Source of the DNA: Candidatus Desulfobacillus denitrificans
GTDB taxonomy: Bacteria > Pseudomonadota > Gammaproteobacteria > Burkholderiales > Rhodocyclaceae
Direction of reading: 5' to 3'
NCBI GenBank assembly: GCA_017347485.1
Contig: AP021857.1
Span: 434,001 to 498,000 of the forward strand
DNA: 64,000 nt
This document shows positions 30,716-38,436 of this stretch, one piece after another. Each line of letters begins with the position of its first letter. Positions within the stretch are counted from its first letter, which is position 1. Below the pieces are notes generated by a model, which saw nothing but the letters and a program-made list of their open reading frames with translations, made no database searches and had not been told where the DNA came from. The translations under genes and the position numbers were made by a program.

Positions 30716-31176
30716 CGGTCTTCGCGCACTTCGAGCGGCGTGTCGTCGCGGTCGCCGTGCGGATGGTGCTGGTAGGCCTTGATATAGACCTGGTTGGACT
30801 GCTTGATCAGGCGCGCCGGCTCCTTCAGGTTGCGCAGCTGGGTCTCCTCGGTGAAGTAGACCAGGGCGCGCACGATCTTGCAGTAGATCGAGTTGTCGAG
30901 ATGGTAGCCGAGCTTGCGCAGGGCCCGCTCCAGCCCCTCGCAGGTGTAATCGATCAGGTCGTAGCGGACGGTGATGCCGCGCGGGTGGGGTCCGGGGACG
31001 GCATCGAGGCACTCCAGTCCGGCGAACAGCTCGGTGGCCTTCGCCGCCTGACCAGGCGGCATCTTGGTGAAGCGGATTTCGCGGCGCTTGACGCTGCCGT
31101 GCTCCGGCACGGCAGCGGCATGATGACCCGGCGGGGGGGCGCGATGGGCCAGCTGGCGGGCGCGCTCCGGTGTCAC
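30712..31176 (-). CDS. Conserved hypothetical protein, coupled to moeB
   Basis: 154-aa soluble protein. The first 35 residues are His/Pro-rich and variable. From RREIRFTKMPPGQAAKATELF onward the sequence looks folded (ITVRYDLIDYTCEGLERALRKLGYHLD), with alternating strands and helices like a ferredoxin-like/HMA-type fold, which is inference. No metal-binding CxxC is present. It ends by overlapping the moeB GTG start and begins 7 bases after the peptidase stop. The true start may be the later in-frame Met in FTKM or one of the GTG codons; evidence is weak. Confidence 0.65.
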   Translation of the reverse strand: MTPERARQLAHRAPPPGHHAAAVPEHGSVKRREIRFTKMPPGQAAKATELFAGLECLDAVPGPHPRGITVRYDLIDYTCEGLERALRKLGYHLDNSIYCKIVRALVYFTEETQLRNLKEPARLIKQSNQVYIKAYQHHPHGDRDDTPLEVREDR

Positions 31177-31183
31177 GGCAGCG

Positions 31184-32572
31184 TCACTTCGCCTGCATGA
31201 TCTGCAGGCCCTTGAGCAGGTTGACCGCCTGATTCAGCTGGTAATCGTTCTTCGAGGCGATCTCGAAGTGCGACGCGTCCTCGTCCTCTTCCTTCGCCGG
31301 CTTGCCCTTGGGGGCGGGCCCCTTGGCCTGCGGCTTGGCGGCCGGCACCGGCTCCTTGTCCTTGTCGTTTTCGAGGTGGCGCTCCAGGTCGGCTTCGCGC
31401 AGGCGCGGGCCGGAACTGCCGTTGACGGTTTCCTCGACGACGATGTCCGGCACGATGCCCTTGGCCTGGATCGAGCGGCCGCTCGGCGTGTAGTAGCGGG
31501 CGGTGGTGAGCTTGATCGCGGTGTTGTTGGCGAGCGGCAGGATGGTCTGCACCGAGCCCTTGCCGAAGGTCTGCGTGCCCATGACGACGGCGCGCTTGTG
31601 GTCCTGCAGGGCGCCGGCGACGATCTCGGAGGCGGAGGCCGAGCCGCCATTCACCAGCACCACCATCGGCACGGTCTTGGCGCCGGGCGGCAGATCCTTG
31701 AGGAAGTCGGTGCGGCTGCCGCGCAGGTAGTCCTCGGGGCTGGCGTTGTATTTGCGCTTGGCGTCCTCGGTGCGGCCGTCGGTGGAGGTCACCAGCACAT
31801 TCGGCGGCAGGAAGGCGGCGGAGACGCCGATCGCGCCGTGCAGCAGGCCGCCCGGATCGTTGCGCAGGTCGAGCACCAGCCCCTTCACCGGCCCCTGCTT
31901 CCAGAGCCGGTTGAGGTGCTCGACCAGCTTGCCGGCGGTGTCCTCCTGGAACTGGGTCAGGCGCACGTAGGCGTAGCCCGGCTCGATCATCTTCGACTTC
32001 ACGCTCTGCACCTTGATGACTTCGCGGGTGAGGGTGATGACGAGGGGCTTGGTCTCGCCCTTGCGGGCGATGGTCAGCGTGATCTGGGTCTTCGGCTTGC
32101 CGCGCATGCGCTTGACGGCGTCGGAGAGGGTCATGCCCTTCACCGGCGTGTCGTCGAGCTTGACGATGAGGTCGCCGGCCTGGATGCCGGCGCGGAAGGC
32201 CGGCGTATCCTCGATCGGCGAAATGACCTTGACGAAGCCGTCCTCCATGCCGACCTCGATGCCGAGTCCGCCGAATTCGCCATGGGTATTGACCTGCAGA
32301 TCCTTGAAGGCGTCCGCATCCAGGTACTGCGAGTGCGGATCCAGTCCGGTGAGCATGCCGGAGATGGCCTGCGTGATGAGCTTCTTGTCCTCGACCGGCT
32401 CGACGTAGCCCATCTTGATGGCGTTGAAGACGTCGGCGAAGGTGCGCAGCTCCTCGATGGGCAGCGGCGCGACCGCTTCCTTCTGGGCAATCGCCGAGTA
32501 GTTGAGGCTGAGGAAAATGCCGGCGACGAGTCCGAAAAGGACGAGTCCGGCTTGTTGCAGCTTGTTGCGCAT
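31184..32572 (-). CDS. ctpA: S41-family C-terminal processing peptidase
   Basis: 462-aa periplasmic serine protease of the CtpA/Prc type. The N-terminal hydrophobic segment (about 8-27) is a signal or anchor. The PDZ domain lies around 95-175 (GGLGIEVGMEDG ... AGIQAGDLIVKLDD), and the catalytic region has NGGSASASEIVAGALQDHKRA (Ser) and GTQTFGKGSVQT (Lys). The C-terminal stretch is charged and Pro/Lys-rich. It lies directly downstream of envC, a pairing common in proteobacteria, which suggests a role in cell-wall hydrolase control or periplasmic quality control. The ATG at 32572 (MRNKLQQAG) is chosen for the signal sequence. Confidence 0.92.
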   Translation of the reverse strand: MRNKLQQAGLVLFGLVAGIFLSLNYSAIAQKEAVAPLPIEELRTFADVFNAIKMGYVEPVEDKKLITQAISGMLTGLDPHSQYLDADAFKDLQVNTHGEFGGLGIEVGMEDGFVKVISPIEDTPAFRAGIQAGDLIVKLDDTPVKGMTLSDAVKRMRGKPKTQITLTIARKGETKPLVITLTREVIKVQSVKSKMIEPGYAYVRLTQFQEDTAGKLVEHLNRLWKQGPVKGLVLDLRNDPGGLLHGAIGVSAAFLPPNVLVTSTDGRTEDAKRKYNASPEDYLRGSRTDFLKDLPPGAKTVPMVVLVNGGSASASEIVAGALQDHKRAVVMGTQTFGKGSVQTILPLANNTAIKLTTARYYTPSGRSIQAKGIVPDIVVEETVNGSSGPRLREADLERHLENDKDKEPVPAAKPQAKGPAPKGKPAKEEDEDASHFEIASKNDYQLNQAVNLLKGLQIMQAK

Positions 32573-32595
32573 GGGCCTGTTGGTCTCCGTTGGTG

Positions 32596-33792
32596 CTATC
32601 TGAGGCTGACCCATTTCAGGGGGTCGAGCGCTTGTCCCAAATGTCTCAATTCAAAGTATAAACCCGTTTCCGGGTTGCCGCCGCTGTTGCCCACCGAGGC
32701 GATCGTCTCGCCGGCCTTGACCGGCTCGCCGACCGCCTTGAAGAGGGATTCGTTGTTGCCGTAGACCGTCAGATAGCCGTCGCCGTGATCGACGATGGCG
32801 AGGTTGCCGAAACCGCGCAGCCAGTCGGAGAAGACGACGCGGCCGGGGGCGATGGCCTTCACCTCGGCGCCGCCGGCGGCGCGGATGAACACCCCCTTCC
32901 AGGTCGTGCCGCCTTCCTGGCGCGGCGTGCCGAAGCGGTTGGCGAGTTCCCCGCGGATGGGCAGGGAGAGGCGCCCCTTCAGCTGGGCGAAGGCGCCGCC
33001 CGACAGGCTGCCGTCCGGCGTGCGCTCATTGCGCAGGGCGGGCCCCGCCGCCTGCGCCGCGGGCGCGGCAGGTTTTTTCGGCTTGGCGACGATGCGGCCC
33101 AGGCCCTCGATCAGTTTGGCCAGCCGCTTCTCGTCCAGTTTCAGCTTGCCGACCTCCTTGCGCTGCGACTTGAGGCGGTCCGAGAGGCGGGCGAGGACGA
33201 CCTGCCGCTTTTTCTGCTGATCGAGCAATTCGGCGCGCTCCTGCTGCCGGCTTTTCTCGATCTCGGCCAGTTCGGCGTTCTTGTCGCGCGCCCGCTCGGC
33301 CAGGGAGCGCTTTTCCTCGAGTATCTCGCCCAGGTCGCGGATCAGTCCGGCCTTGGCGCGGGAGAGCAGGTTGAGGTAATGGGCGTCGCGGGCCAGCTGG
33401 TTCGGATCGTTGCCGGAGAGCAGGTGGCGCATGGCGTCGGTCTCGCCGGCGTAGTATTGCCGCGTGAACAGCCGGCCGAGCTGGGCTTGCTGGGCGGCGA
33501 TGCGCGCCGAGAGCTTTTGCGACTGGACGCCGAGCTCGCCCAGCGTGGCCTGCACCGAGGCCCGCGCGCCGCCAAGCTCGCGCAGGCGGCGATTGGCGGC
33601 GGAGATGGCCTGCTCGGTTTCGCGCAGCTCTTCGGCCGCGTCGGCGCGCGTTTCCTCGGTTTTGGCGATGTCCTTCTGCAGCGACACGATGCGCCCCTGC
33701 AGGTCCTTCAGCTCCTCGCGCTTGACGTCGACCGGGGCGGCGAAGGCGCTCGCCGCCGTCAGGCACAGCGCGAGGAAAAGCAGCCTTTTCAG
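32596..33792 (-). CDS. envC: Murein hydrolase activator EnvC, apparent CTG start
   Basis: Periplasmic coiled-coil LytM-domain protein that activates amidases at the septum. Residues 1-19 form a signal peptide ([18 protein letters not shown]), 25-270 are long coiled coil, and the C-terminal peptidase M23 domain runs from [15 protein letters not shown] to DPLKWVSLR; as in other EnvC proteins its zinc ligands are degenerate. No ATG, GTG or TTG lies between the signal peptide and the upstream coding region. The best start is CTG at 33792, overlapping the gpmA stop as CTGA, with AAGGCG 6-8 bases upstream. Length 398 aa. Confidence 0.88.
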   Translation of the reverse strand: MKRLLFLALCLTAASAFAAPVDVKREELKDLQGRIVSLQKDIAKTEETRADAAEELRETEQAISAANRRLRELGGARASVQATLGELGVQSQKLSARIAAQQAQLGRLFTRQYYAGETDAMRHLLSGNDPNQLARDAHYLNLLSRAKAGLIRDLGEILEEKRSLAERARDKNAELAEIEKSRQQERAELLDQQKKRQVVLARLSDRLKSQRKEVGKLKLDEKRLAKLIEGLGRIVAKPKKPAAPAAQAAGPALRNERTPDGSLSGGAFAQLKGRLSLPIRGELANRFGTPRQEGGTTWKGVFIRAAGGAEVKAIAPGRVVFSDWLRGFGNLAIVDHGDGYLTVYGNNESLFKAVGEPVKAGETIASVGNSGGNPETGLYFELRHLGQALDPLKWVSLR

Positions 33793-34544
33793 TTTTTCGC
33801 CTTGCCCTGGCCGGCCACGGCGCTCATCGCCGCGGCGATGGCGGCCTGGTCGCCGAGGTAGTAGTTGCGGATCGGCTTGAGGTTGTCCTCCAGCTCGTAG
33901 ACCAGCGGCACGCCGGTCGGGATGTTCAGCTCGACGATGTCGGCATCCGAGATGTCGTCGAGGTACTTGACCAGCGCGCGCAGGCTGTTGCCGTGGGCGG
34001 CGATGACGACGCTCTTGCCGGCGGCCACGTCCGGCGCGATGGCCGACTGCCAGTAGGGCAGGAAGCGCTCCACGGTATCCTTCAGGCATTCGGTCGGCGT
34101 CGCCGCGGCGGCCGGATCGCCGGCATAGCGCGGGTTGGCCAGCTGGGCGGCGAGGCGCTCGTCGCCCTTCTCCAGGGCCGGCGGCGGGGTGTCGTAGGCG
34201 CGGCGCCAGATCTTCACCTGGGCCTCGCCGAATTTTTCCGCCGTCTCGGACTTGTTGAGCCCCTGCAGGGCGCCGTAGTGGCGCTCGTTCAGGCGCCAGG
34301 AGTGGTGCACCGGGATCCACATGCGGTCCATTTCCTCGAGCACGAACCACAAGGTGCGGATGGCGCGCCTGAGCACCGAGGTGTAGGCGACGTCGAAGGC
34401 GAAGCCGGCTTCCTTGAGCAGCTGGCCGGCCTGGCGGGCCTCGGCGCGGCCCTTCTCGGTGAGGTCGACGTCGGTCCAGCCGGTGAAGCGGTTTTCCTTG
34501 TTCCAGGCCGATTCGCCGTGACGGAGCAGCACGATTTTTTTCAT
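33789..34544 (-). CDS. gpmA: 2,3-bisphosphoglycerate-dependent phosphoglycerate mutase
   Basis: Glycolytic interconversion of 3- and 2-phosphoglycerate through a phosphohistidine. The 251-aa protein starts [22 protein letters not shown] (RHGE motif), followed by [24 protein letters not shown] and [17 protein letters not shown] with the second histidine. The ATG at 34544 is chosen; a longer frame upstream is non-coding in character. The leftward gene order gpm-envC matches the E. coli gpmM-envC pair, but there the mutase is the unrelated cofactor-independent type. It diverges from the ArsR gene. Confidence 0.96.
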   Translation of the reverse strand: MKKIVLLRHGESAWNKENRFTGWTDVDLTEKGRAEARQAGQLLKEAGFAFDVAYTSVLRRAIRTLWFVLEEMDRMWIPVHHSWRLNERHYGALQGLNKSETAEKFGEAQVKIWRRAYDTPPPALEKGDERLAAQLANPRYAGDPAAAATPTECLKDTVERFLPYWQSAIAPDVAAGKSVVIAAHGNSLRALVKYLDDISDADIVELNIPTGVPLVYELEDNLKPIRNYYLGDQAAIAAAMSAVAGQGKAKN

Positions 34545-34604
34545 GATATCAATAGGGTAAATACGTTGCGAAAGGCCGGCGGCAGGCGCCTGGCCAACAA
34601 AAAG

Positions 34605-34616
34605 TATTTTATAATA
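34605..34616 (+). promoter_or_regulatory. AT-rich near-palindrome over a -10 box (candidate operator)
   Basis: TATTTTATAATA equals its own reverse complement at 10 of 12 positions and includes TATAAT at 34610-34615. It lies 8 bases before the TTG start of the ArsR gene, in the divergent region with gpmA. AT-rich palindromes of this sort are the known targets of BigR-type repressors. Assignment as operator is inference. Confidence 0.5.
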
Positions 34617-34623
34617 TTCGCCG

Positions 34624-34968
34624 TTGCAATTGGATTCCGTATCCGTGGACCTCATCACCGAACTGATCGAGAAGCAGGAGCACATCGAAACCGCCGCCCG
34701 CGCGCTGAAGGCGATCTCGCATCCGTTGCGCCTGAAAATCCTCTGCGTCATCGGCGACCAGGAGGCCTGCGTGCAGGAGATCGTCGACGCCGTCGGCACC
34801 TCGCAGAGCAACATCTCGCAGCATCTGGCCATCCTGCGCGACAAGGGCGTGCTGCTCACGCGCAAGGATGCCAACCGCGTCTATTACCGCGTCGGCGACC
34901 AGCGCACCCTGCAGCTGATCGTGCTGATGCGGGAAGTCTTCTGCGGCGTTCCCCAACCGAAAAAGTAA
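34624..34968 (+). CDS. ArsR-family repressor, candidate persulfide sensor (SqrR/BigR-like)
   Basis: 114-aa winged-helix regulator with the ArsR core [29 protein letters not shown] and the recognition helix [18 protein letters not shown]. Counted from the TTG at 34624, cysteines are at 41, 49 and 107. Cys41 (KILC) and Cys107 (EVFCG) are 66 residues apart, the same interval as the redox pair of SqrR (41/107) and BigR (42/108), which form sulfur bridges when reactive sulfur rises. The metal-binding ELCVCDL motif of ArsR is absent. GTG at 34645 is the alternative start; TTG would be almost leaderless given the -10 box at 34610. The next gene encodes a rhodanese. Confidence 0.85.
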   Translation: MQLDSVSVDLITELIEKQEHIETAARALKAISHPLRLKILCVIGDQEACVQEIVDAVGTSQSNISQHLAILRDKGVLLTRKDANRVYYRVGDQRTLQLIVLMREVFCGVPQPKK

Positions 34969-34980
34969 ACGGAGTATCGC

Positions 34981-35385
34981 TTGGATTTCATCAAGGACAA
35001 CCTGACCTGGTTCGGCATCGCCGCGTTCAGCGGCGGCATGTTCCTCTGGCAGACCTGGCAGGCGCGCGGCGCCGGCGTCTCGCCGATGCAGGCCACGCTC
35101 ATGATCAACCGCGAGGACGCCGTCGTCGTGGACGTGCGCGAGGCGGCCGAGTACACCGGCGGCCACATTCCCAATTCCCGCCACATCCCCCTCTCGCAGC
35201 TCAACAAGCGGCTGCCCGAGCTGGAGAAGTTCAAGGCGCGGACGATCATCGTCAACTGCGCCAGCGGCAACCGTTCGTCCTCGGCCTGCGGCGCCCTGCG
35301 CCGGGCGGGATTCGCCAAGGTGTTCAACCTCAGCGGCGGCATCTCGGCCTGGGACCAGGCCGGCCTGCCCGTCACGAAGAAATGA
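34981..35385 (+). CDS. Membrane-anchored rhodanese-like protein (YibN type)
   Basis: 134-aa protein with one N-terminal membrane segment (about 8-26, WFGIAAFSGGMFLWQTW) and a single rhodanese domain: AVVVDVREAAEYTGGHIPNSRHIPLSQL and the active-site loop NCASGNRSS with the catalytic cysteine. Rhodaneses carry protein persulfides and transfer sulfane sulfur. The start is TTG at 34981, 12 bases after the ArsR stop, with CGGAG at good distance. It corresponds to yibN, which precedes grxC and secB in many proteobacteria. Coexpression with the ArsR gene is likely. Confidence 0.92.
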   Translation: MDFIKDNLTWFGIAAFSGGMFLWQTWQARGAGVSPMQATLMINREDAVVVDVREAAEYTGGHIPNSRHIPLSQLNKRLPELEKFKARTIIVNCASGNRSSSACGALRRAGFAKVFNLSGGISAWDQAGLPVTKK

Positions 35386-35409
35386 CTACCCATCCCCCAT
35401 CCCTGCTCC

Positions 35410-35463
35410 AGGGCCCGCTTTGCACAGCGGGCCCGCTTCGGCGGCGCAAAGCGCTGCTTTGCG
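35410..35463. repeat. Two GC-rich hairpins between rhodanese and grxC
   Basis: GGGCCCGCT-TTGCAC-AGCGGGCCC is a 9-bp stem, followed by CGCAAAGC-GCT-GCTTTGCG, an 8-bp stem. No U-tract follows. They abut element copy D and may be a further module of it. Confidence 0.6.
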
Positions 35464-35467
35464 AAAC

Positions 35468-35566
35468 CCCGCCTACTCCCCCTCGGGCGGGGGTGACAAA
35501 GGTTCGCGGGCGCGGCCCGCTCCACATCTTTGGCTTGCCGACCCCTTGGGACGGCCCGGCGGAGTC
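35468..35566 (-). repeat. GC-rich interspersed element, copy D
   Basis: Minus-strand copy: GCCGGGCCGTCCCAAGGGG (degenerate hairpin 1), GCGGGCCGCGCCCGC (hairpin 2), then GCGAACC, GTCA and CCCCCGCCC-GA-GGGGG (hairpin 3). It is the only copy not in sense orientation behind a gene; it lies just upstream of the grxC ATG. Confidence 0.65.
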
Positions 35567-35569
35567 GGC

Positions 35570-35833
35570 ATGAGCGCCAAAGTCCTCATGTACACCACGG
35601 CGGTCTGCCCGTACTGCGTGCGCGCCGAGCAATTGCTCAACAGCAAGGGCATCACCGAAATCGAGAAAGTCCGCGTCGACCTCGATCCCGCCCGCCGCGA
35701 GGAAATGATGCAGAAGACCGGCCGCCGCACCGTGCCGCAGATCTACATCGGCGACCATCATGTCGGCGGCTGCGACGACCTCTACGCCCTCGACCGCGCC
35801 GGCAAGCTCGAGCCGCTGCTGCGCGGCGAATGA
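35570..35833 (+). CDS. grxC: Glutaredoxin 3
   Basis: 87-aa dithiol glutaredoxin that reduces disulfides with glutathione in the cytoplasm. The active site is AVCPYCVRAEQLL (CPYC at residues 12-15). RRTVPQIYIGDHHVGGCDDLYALDRAGKL supplies the TVP glutathione-binding loop and the GGCDD motif. The ATG at 35570 (MSAKVLMYTT) sits behind GGAG. The 184 bases before it contain hairpins and an interspersed element, so its expression may be partly separated from the rhodanese gene. Confidence 0.96.
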   Translation: MSAKVLMYTTAVCPYCVRAEQLLNSKGITEIEKVRVDLDPARREEMMQKTGRRTVPQIYIGDHHVGGCDDLYALDRAGKLEPLLRGE

Positions 35834-35866
35834 TTCCCCAACCGCTTCCCAACCCGGTTCCACGCC

Positions 35867-36325
35867 ATGTCCGAGACTGAACAGCCCGTTTTTTCCATCG
35901 AGAAGATCTACGTCAAGGATCTCTCCCTCGAACTTCCCAACGCGCCGCAGATTTTCCTCGAAAGGGACCAGCCCGCCGTCGAGGTCGGCCTGCAGTCGGA
36001 GGCGAACGGCCTCGGCGACGGCATCTTCGAGGTGGTGCTGACCGTCACCGTCACCGCCCGGGTCGGCGAGAAGACCCAGTTCCTGGTCGAGGCGGCGCAG
36101 GCCGGCATCTTCCAGATCCGCAACGTGCCGGACGAGGAGATCGAGCCGGTGCTGGCGATTGCCTGCCCGAACATCCTCTTCCCCTATGCGCGCGAATCCG
36201 TCTCCGACACCATCACCCGCGCCGGCTTCCAGCCGGTGATCCTGGCGCCGGTGAATTTCGAGTCGCTCTACCGCCAGCGCCTGGAGCAGCAGGCTTCCCA
36301 GCCGACCGAACTGCCGATCCAGTGA
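35867..36325 (+). CDS. secB: Protein-export chaperone SecB
   Basis: 152-aa cytoplasmic chaperone that keeps preproteins unfolded and delivers them to SecA. Seen are FSIEKIYVKDLSLELPNAPQIF, LTVTVTARVGEKTQFLVEAAQAGIF and IACPNILFPYARESVSDTITRAGFQPVILAPVNFESLY, the most conserved SecB block. The start ATG follows a 33-base gap after grxC. It lies in the grxC-secB-gpsA order that is conserved across beta- and gammaproteobacteria. The stop TGA shares a base with the next ATG. Confidence 0.97.
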   Translation: MSETEQPVFSIEKIYVKDLSLELPNAPQIFLERDQPAVEVGLQSEANGLGDGIFEVVLTVTVTARVGEKTQFLVEAAQAGIFQIRNVPDEEIEPVLAIACPNILFPYARESVSDTITRAGFQPVILAPVNFESLYRQRLEQQASQPTELPIQ

Positions 36326-36873
36326 TGCGCGTCGCCCGCCCGGCCGCCCCAGGGGGGGCGCGAACGACACACGGAGCCACGCAGCGGCGAACCGCCGTCA
36401 CCCCTGCCCTCGGGGCGGGGGTCGGGGGGTGGGCCGCAAAGCTTGCCGCCGTCCTGTGGGGACTGACTTTGCTCGCGGCGCCCGCTTGGGCGCTGGAGTT
36501 CCGCTCGGTCGCCGGGGACGGCGCGGTCCTGTTCGACGCCCCCTCGCTGAAGGCCAGGCCGCTCTACCTCATCGCGCGCGGCACGCCGGTCGAGGCGGTG
36601 GTCAGCCTGGAAGGCTGGGTCAAGGTGCGCGACGCCTCCGGCGAACTCGCCTGGATCGAGCGCAAGGCCCTCGCCGAGAAGCGCATGCTCATCGTCACGG
36701 CGCGGGTCGCCGCGGTGCGCGTCCAGGCCGATACCGGCGCGCCGCTGGCCTTCGAGGCGGAAAAGGACGTCCTGCTGGAACTGGTCGAGGCCGGCCCGCC
36801 CGGCTGGGCCCGCGTGCGCCATCGCGACGGGCAAGCGGGTTTCGTGCGCGTCGACCAGGTCTGGGGGCTGTAA
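36325..36873 (+). CDS. Exported SH3-like domain protein with repeat-derived leader
   Basis: Predicted 182-aa protein. Residues about 40-57 form a signal-peptide core ([18 protein letters not shown]), and the mature part holds two SH3b-like repeats ([34 protein letters not shown] and [14 protein letters not shown] ... [22 protein letters not shown]). The first 38 or so residues ([31 protein letters not shown]) are encoded by a GC-rich interspersed element. ATG at 36325 overlaps the secB stop as TGATG and is the only conventional in-frame start before the hydrophobic core. SH3b domains in the periplasm commonly bind peptidoglycan. A CTGACTTT copy lies in the signal region. Confidence 0.82.
   Translation: MRVARPAAPGGARTTHGATQRRTAVTPALGAGVGGWAAKLAAVLWGLTLLAAPAWALEFRSVAGDGAVLFDAPSLKARPLYLIARGTPVEAVVSLEGWVKVRDASGELAWIERKALAEKRMLIVTARVAAVRVQADTGAPLAFEAEKDVLLELVEAGPPGWARVRHRDGQAGFVRVDQVWGL
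36326..36432 (+). repeat. GC-rich interspersed element, copy E
   Basis: Begins at the secB stop codon. Hairpin 1 is GCCGCCCC-AGG-GGGGCG, then CGGAGCC, CGCAGCGGCGAACCGCCGTCA (hairpin 2 region) and CCCCTGCCC-TC-GGGGCGGGGG (hairpin 3) with a GGGGGGTGGGCC tail. Entirely within the predicted first codons of the SH3 gene. Confidence 0.75.
36463..36470 (+). repeat. CTGACTTT motif copy 6
   Basis: In the signal-peptide codons of the SH3 protein (Leu-Thr-Leu). Preceded by GGA. Confidence 0.6.
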
Positions 36874-36880
36874 GTCCCCC

Positions 36881-37870
36881 ATGAGGATCGCCGTCCTCGG
36901 CGCCGGCGCATGGGGAACGGCACTGGCCATCGCCTTGGCACGGCGGCACCAGGTTCGGCTCTGGGCGCGCGATGCCGCCCAGGCCGCGGCCATGCGCGCG
37001 ACGCGCATCAACGCACGCTACCTGCCCGATGCCACCCTGCCTGAAACCCTGCGCGTCGACGCCGATTTCGCGGCAGCGGCAAGCGGCAGCGAACTCAACC
37101 TCGTCGCCACGCCGCTCGCCGGCCTGCGCGAGACCCTGCGCCGCCTGCGCGCCGTCGCCCCCGGCACGCCGCTGCTCTGGGTGTGCAAGGGCCTCGAGGC
37201 CGGCAGCCAGCGACTGCCGCACCAGATCGTCGCCGAAGAGCTGGGCGAGGGAGCGGCGTGCGGCGCCCTCACCGGCCCCAGCTTCGCCGAGGAGGTGGCG
37301 CGGGGATTGCCGACGGCGCTCACCCTGGCTTCCGCCGATTCGGGCTTTGCCGAAAAAACCGCGCAAGCCCTGCACGACACCCGCCTGCGCGTGTATGCCA
37401 GCCACGACGTGGTCGGCGCGGAAGTCGGCGGCGCCGTGAAGAACGTCATGGCCATCGCCGCCGGCATTGCCGACGGCATGGGCTTCGGCCTCAACGCCCG
37501 CGCCGCGCTGATCACCCGCGGCCTGGCCGAGATCACCCGCCTCGGCCTGGCGCTCGGCGGCAAGCGCGAGACCTTCATGGGCCTGGCCGGCATGGGCGAC
37601 CTGATCCTCACCTGCACGGGCGATCTTTCGCGCAACCGCCGCGTCGGCCTGGCGCTGGCCAAGGGCCAGCCGCTCGAGCGCATCCTGCGCGAACTCGGCC
37701 ACACCGCCGAGGGCGTCTCCAGCGCCCGCGAGGTCGCCGCCCTCGCGCAGCGGCTCGGCATCGACATGCCGATCACCCGGGCCGTGAAGGGCATCCTCCA
37801 CGACGGCGTGCCGGCCAGCGAAGCCGTCGAGCAACTCCTCGGCCGCGATCCCAAGCTGGAAACGGCTTAA
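36881..37870 (+). CDS. gpsA: Glycerol-3-phosphate dehydrogenase (NAD(P)+)
   Basis: Reduces dihydroxyacetone phosphate to sn-glycerol-3-phosphate for phospholipid synthesis. The 329-aa protein has the N-terminal nucleotide loop [16 protein letters not shown] (4-19), [71 protein letters not shown] with the catalytic lysine, and [21 protein letters not shown]. It follows the SH3 gene by 7 bases, and its stop overlaps the convergent trmL stop by 4 bases. Confidence 0.97.
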   Translation: MRIAVLGAGAWGTALAIALARRHQVRLWARDAAQAAAMRATRINARYLPDATLPETLRVDADFAAAASGSELNLVATPLAGLRETLRRLRAVAPGTPLLWVCKGLEAGSQRLPHQIVAEELGEGAACGALTGPSFAEEVARGLPTALTLASADSGFAEKTAQALHDTRLRVYASHDVVGAEVGGAVKNVMAIAAGIADGMGFGLNARAALITRGLAEITRLGLALGGKRETFMGLAGMGDLILTCTGDLSRNRRVGLALAKGQPLERILRELGHTAEGVSSAREVAALAQRLGIDMPITRAVKGILHDGVPASEAVEQLLGRDPKLETA

Positions 37871-38331
37871 GCCCCACCGGCATAGCCGTTCTGCCGCCAG
37901 GCCTCGAACACCACCACGGCGACGGCGTTCGACAGGTTCAGGCTGCGGTTGCCCGCCACCATCGGCAGGCGGATGCGCCGTTCCGGCGGTGCGGCTTCCA
38001 GCATCTCCTGCGGCAGGCCGCGCGTTTCCGGCCCGAAGACGAAGGCATCGCCGGGCCGGTAGCGCGGCGCGTCGAAGCGCGTGCCGCCGCGGGTGCTGAC
38101 GCAAAACAGCCGCTGGCCGTGAAGTAATGCCAGGCAGTCCTGCCAGCTTTCATGTACCGTGACTTGGGCCAGGTCGTGGTAATCCAGGCCGGCGCGGGCC
38201 AGTTGCCGATCCTCCAGCGTGAAGCCGAGCGGCTTCACCAGGTGCAGTTTTGCACCGGTATTCGCCGTCAGCCGGATGACATTGCCGGTGTTGGGCGGAA
38301 TCTCGGGCTGGAGGAGAACCACATGAAACAC
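37867..38331 (-). CDS. trmL: tRNA (cytidine/uridine-34 2'-O)-methyltransferase
   Basis: 154-aa SPOUT-class methyltransferase that modifies the wobble base of tRNA-Leu in E. coli. Markers are [21 protein letters not shown] at the start, [15 protein letters not shown] and the knotted C-terminal motif [28 protein letters not shown]. It is placed tail to tail with gpsA, and its start region is the divergent promoter zone of the MSHA pilus locus. Confident family call. Confidence 0.96.
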   Translation of the reverse strand: MFHVVLLQPEIPPNTGNVIRLTANTGAKLHLVKPLGFTLEDRQLARAGLDYHDLAQVTVHESWQDCLALLHGQRLFCVSTRGGTRFDAPRYRPGDAFVFGPETRGLPQEMLEAAPPERRIRLPMVAGNRSLNLSNAVAVVVFEAWRQNGYAGGA

Positions 38332-38360
38332 TTGAAAGCCTTTTCAAATCAGGGTAATTT
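38332..38360 (+). promoter_or_regulatory. Candidate sigma-70 promoter of the msh locus
   Basis: TTGAAA at 38332-38337 and TAATTT at 38355-38360 with a 17-base spacer, in a locally AT-rich interval between trmL and mshE. The first codons of mshE lie about 70 bases downstream. Prediction from hexamers only. Confidence 0.5.
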
Positions 38361-38436
38361 GCCAGTAATTTTACGATGTTAGACGGTTTTTTCGCTAAAT
38401 CGGTTTAACTTTTTGCCGAGTTCCTAAGGTCATTGC

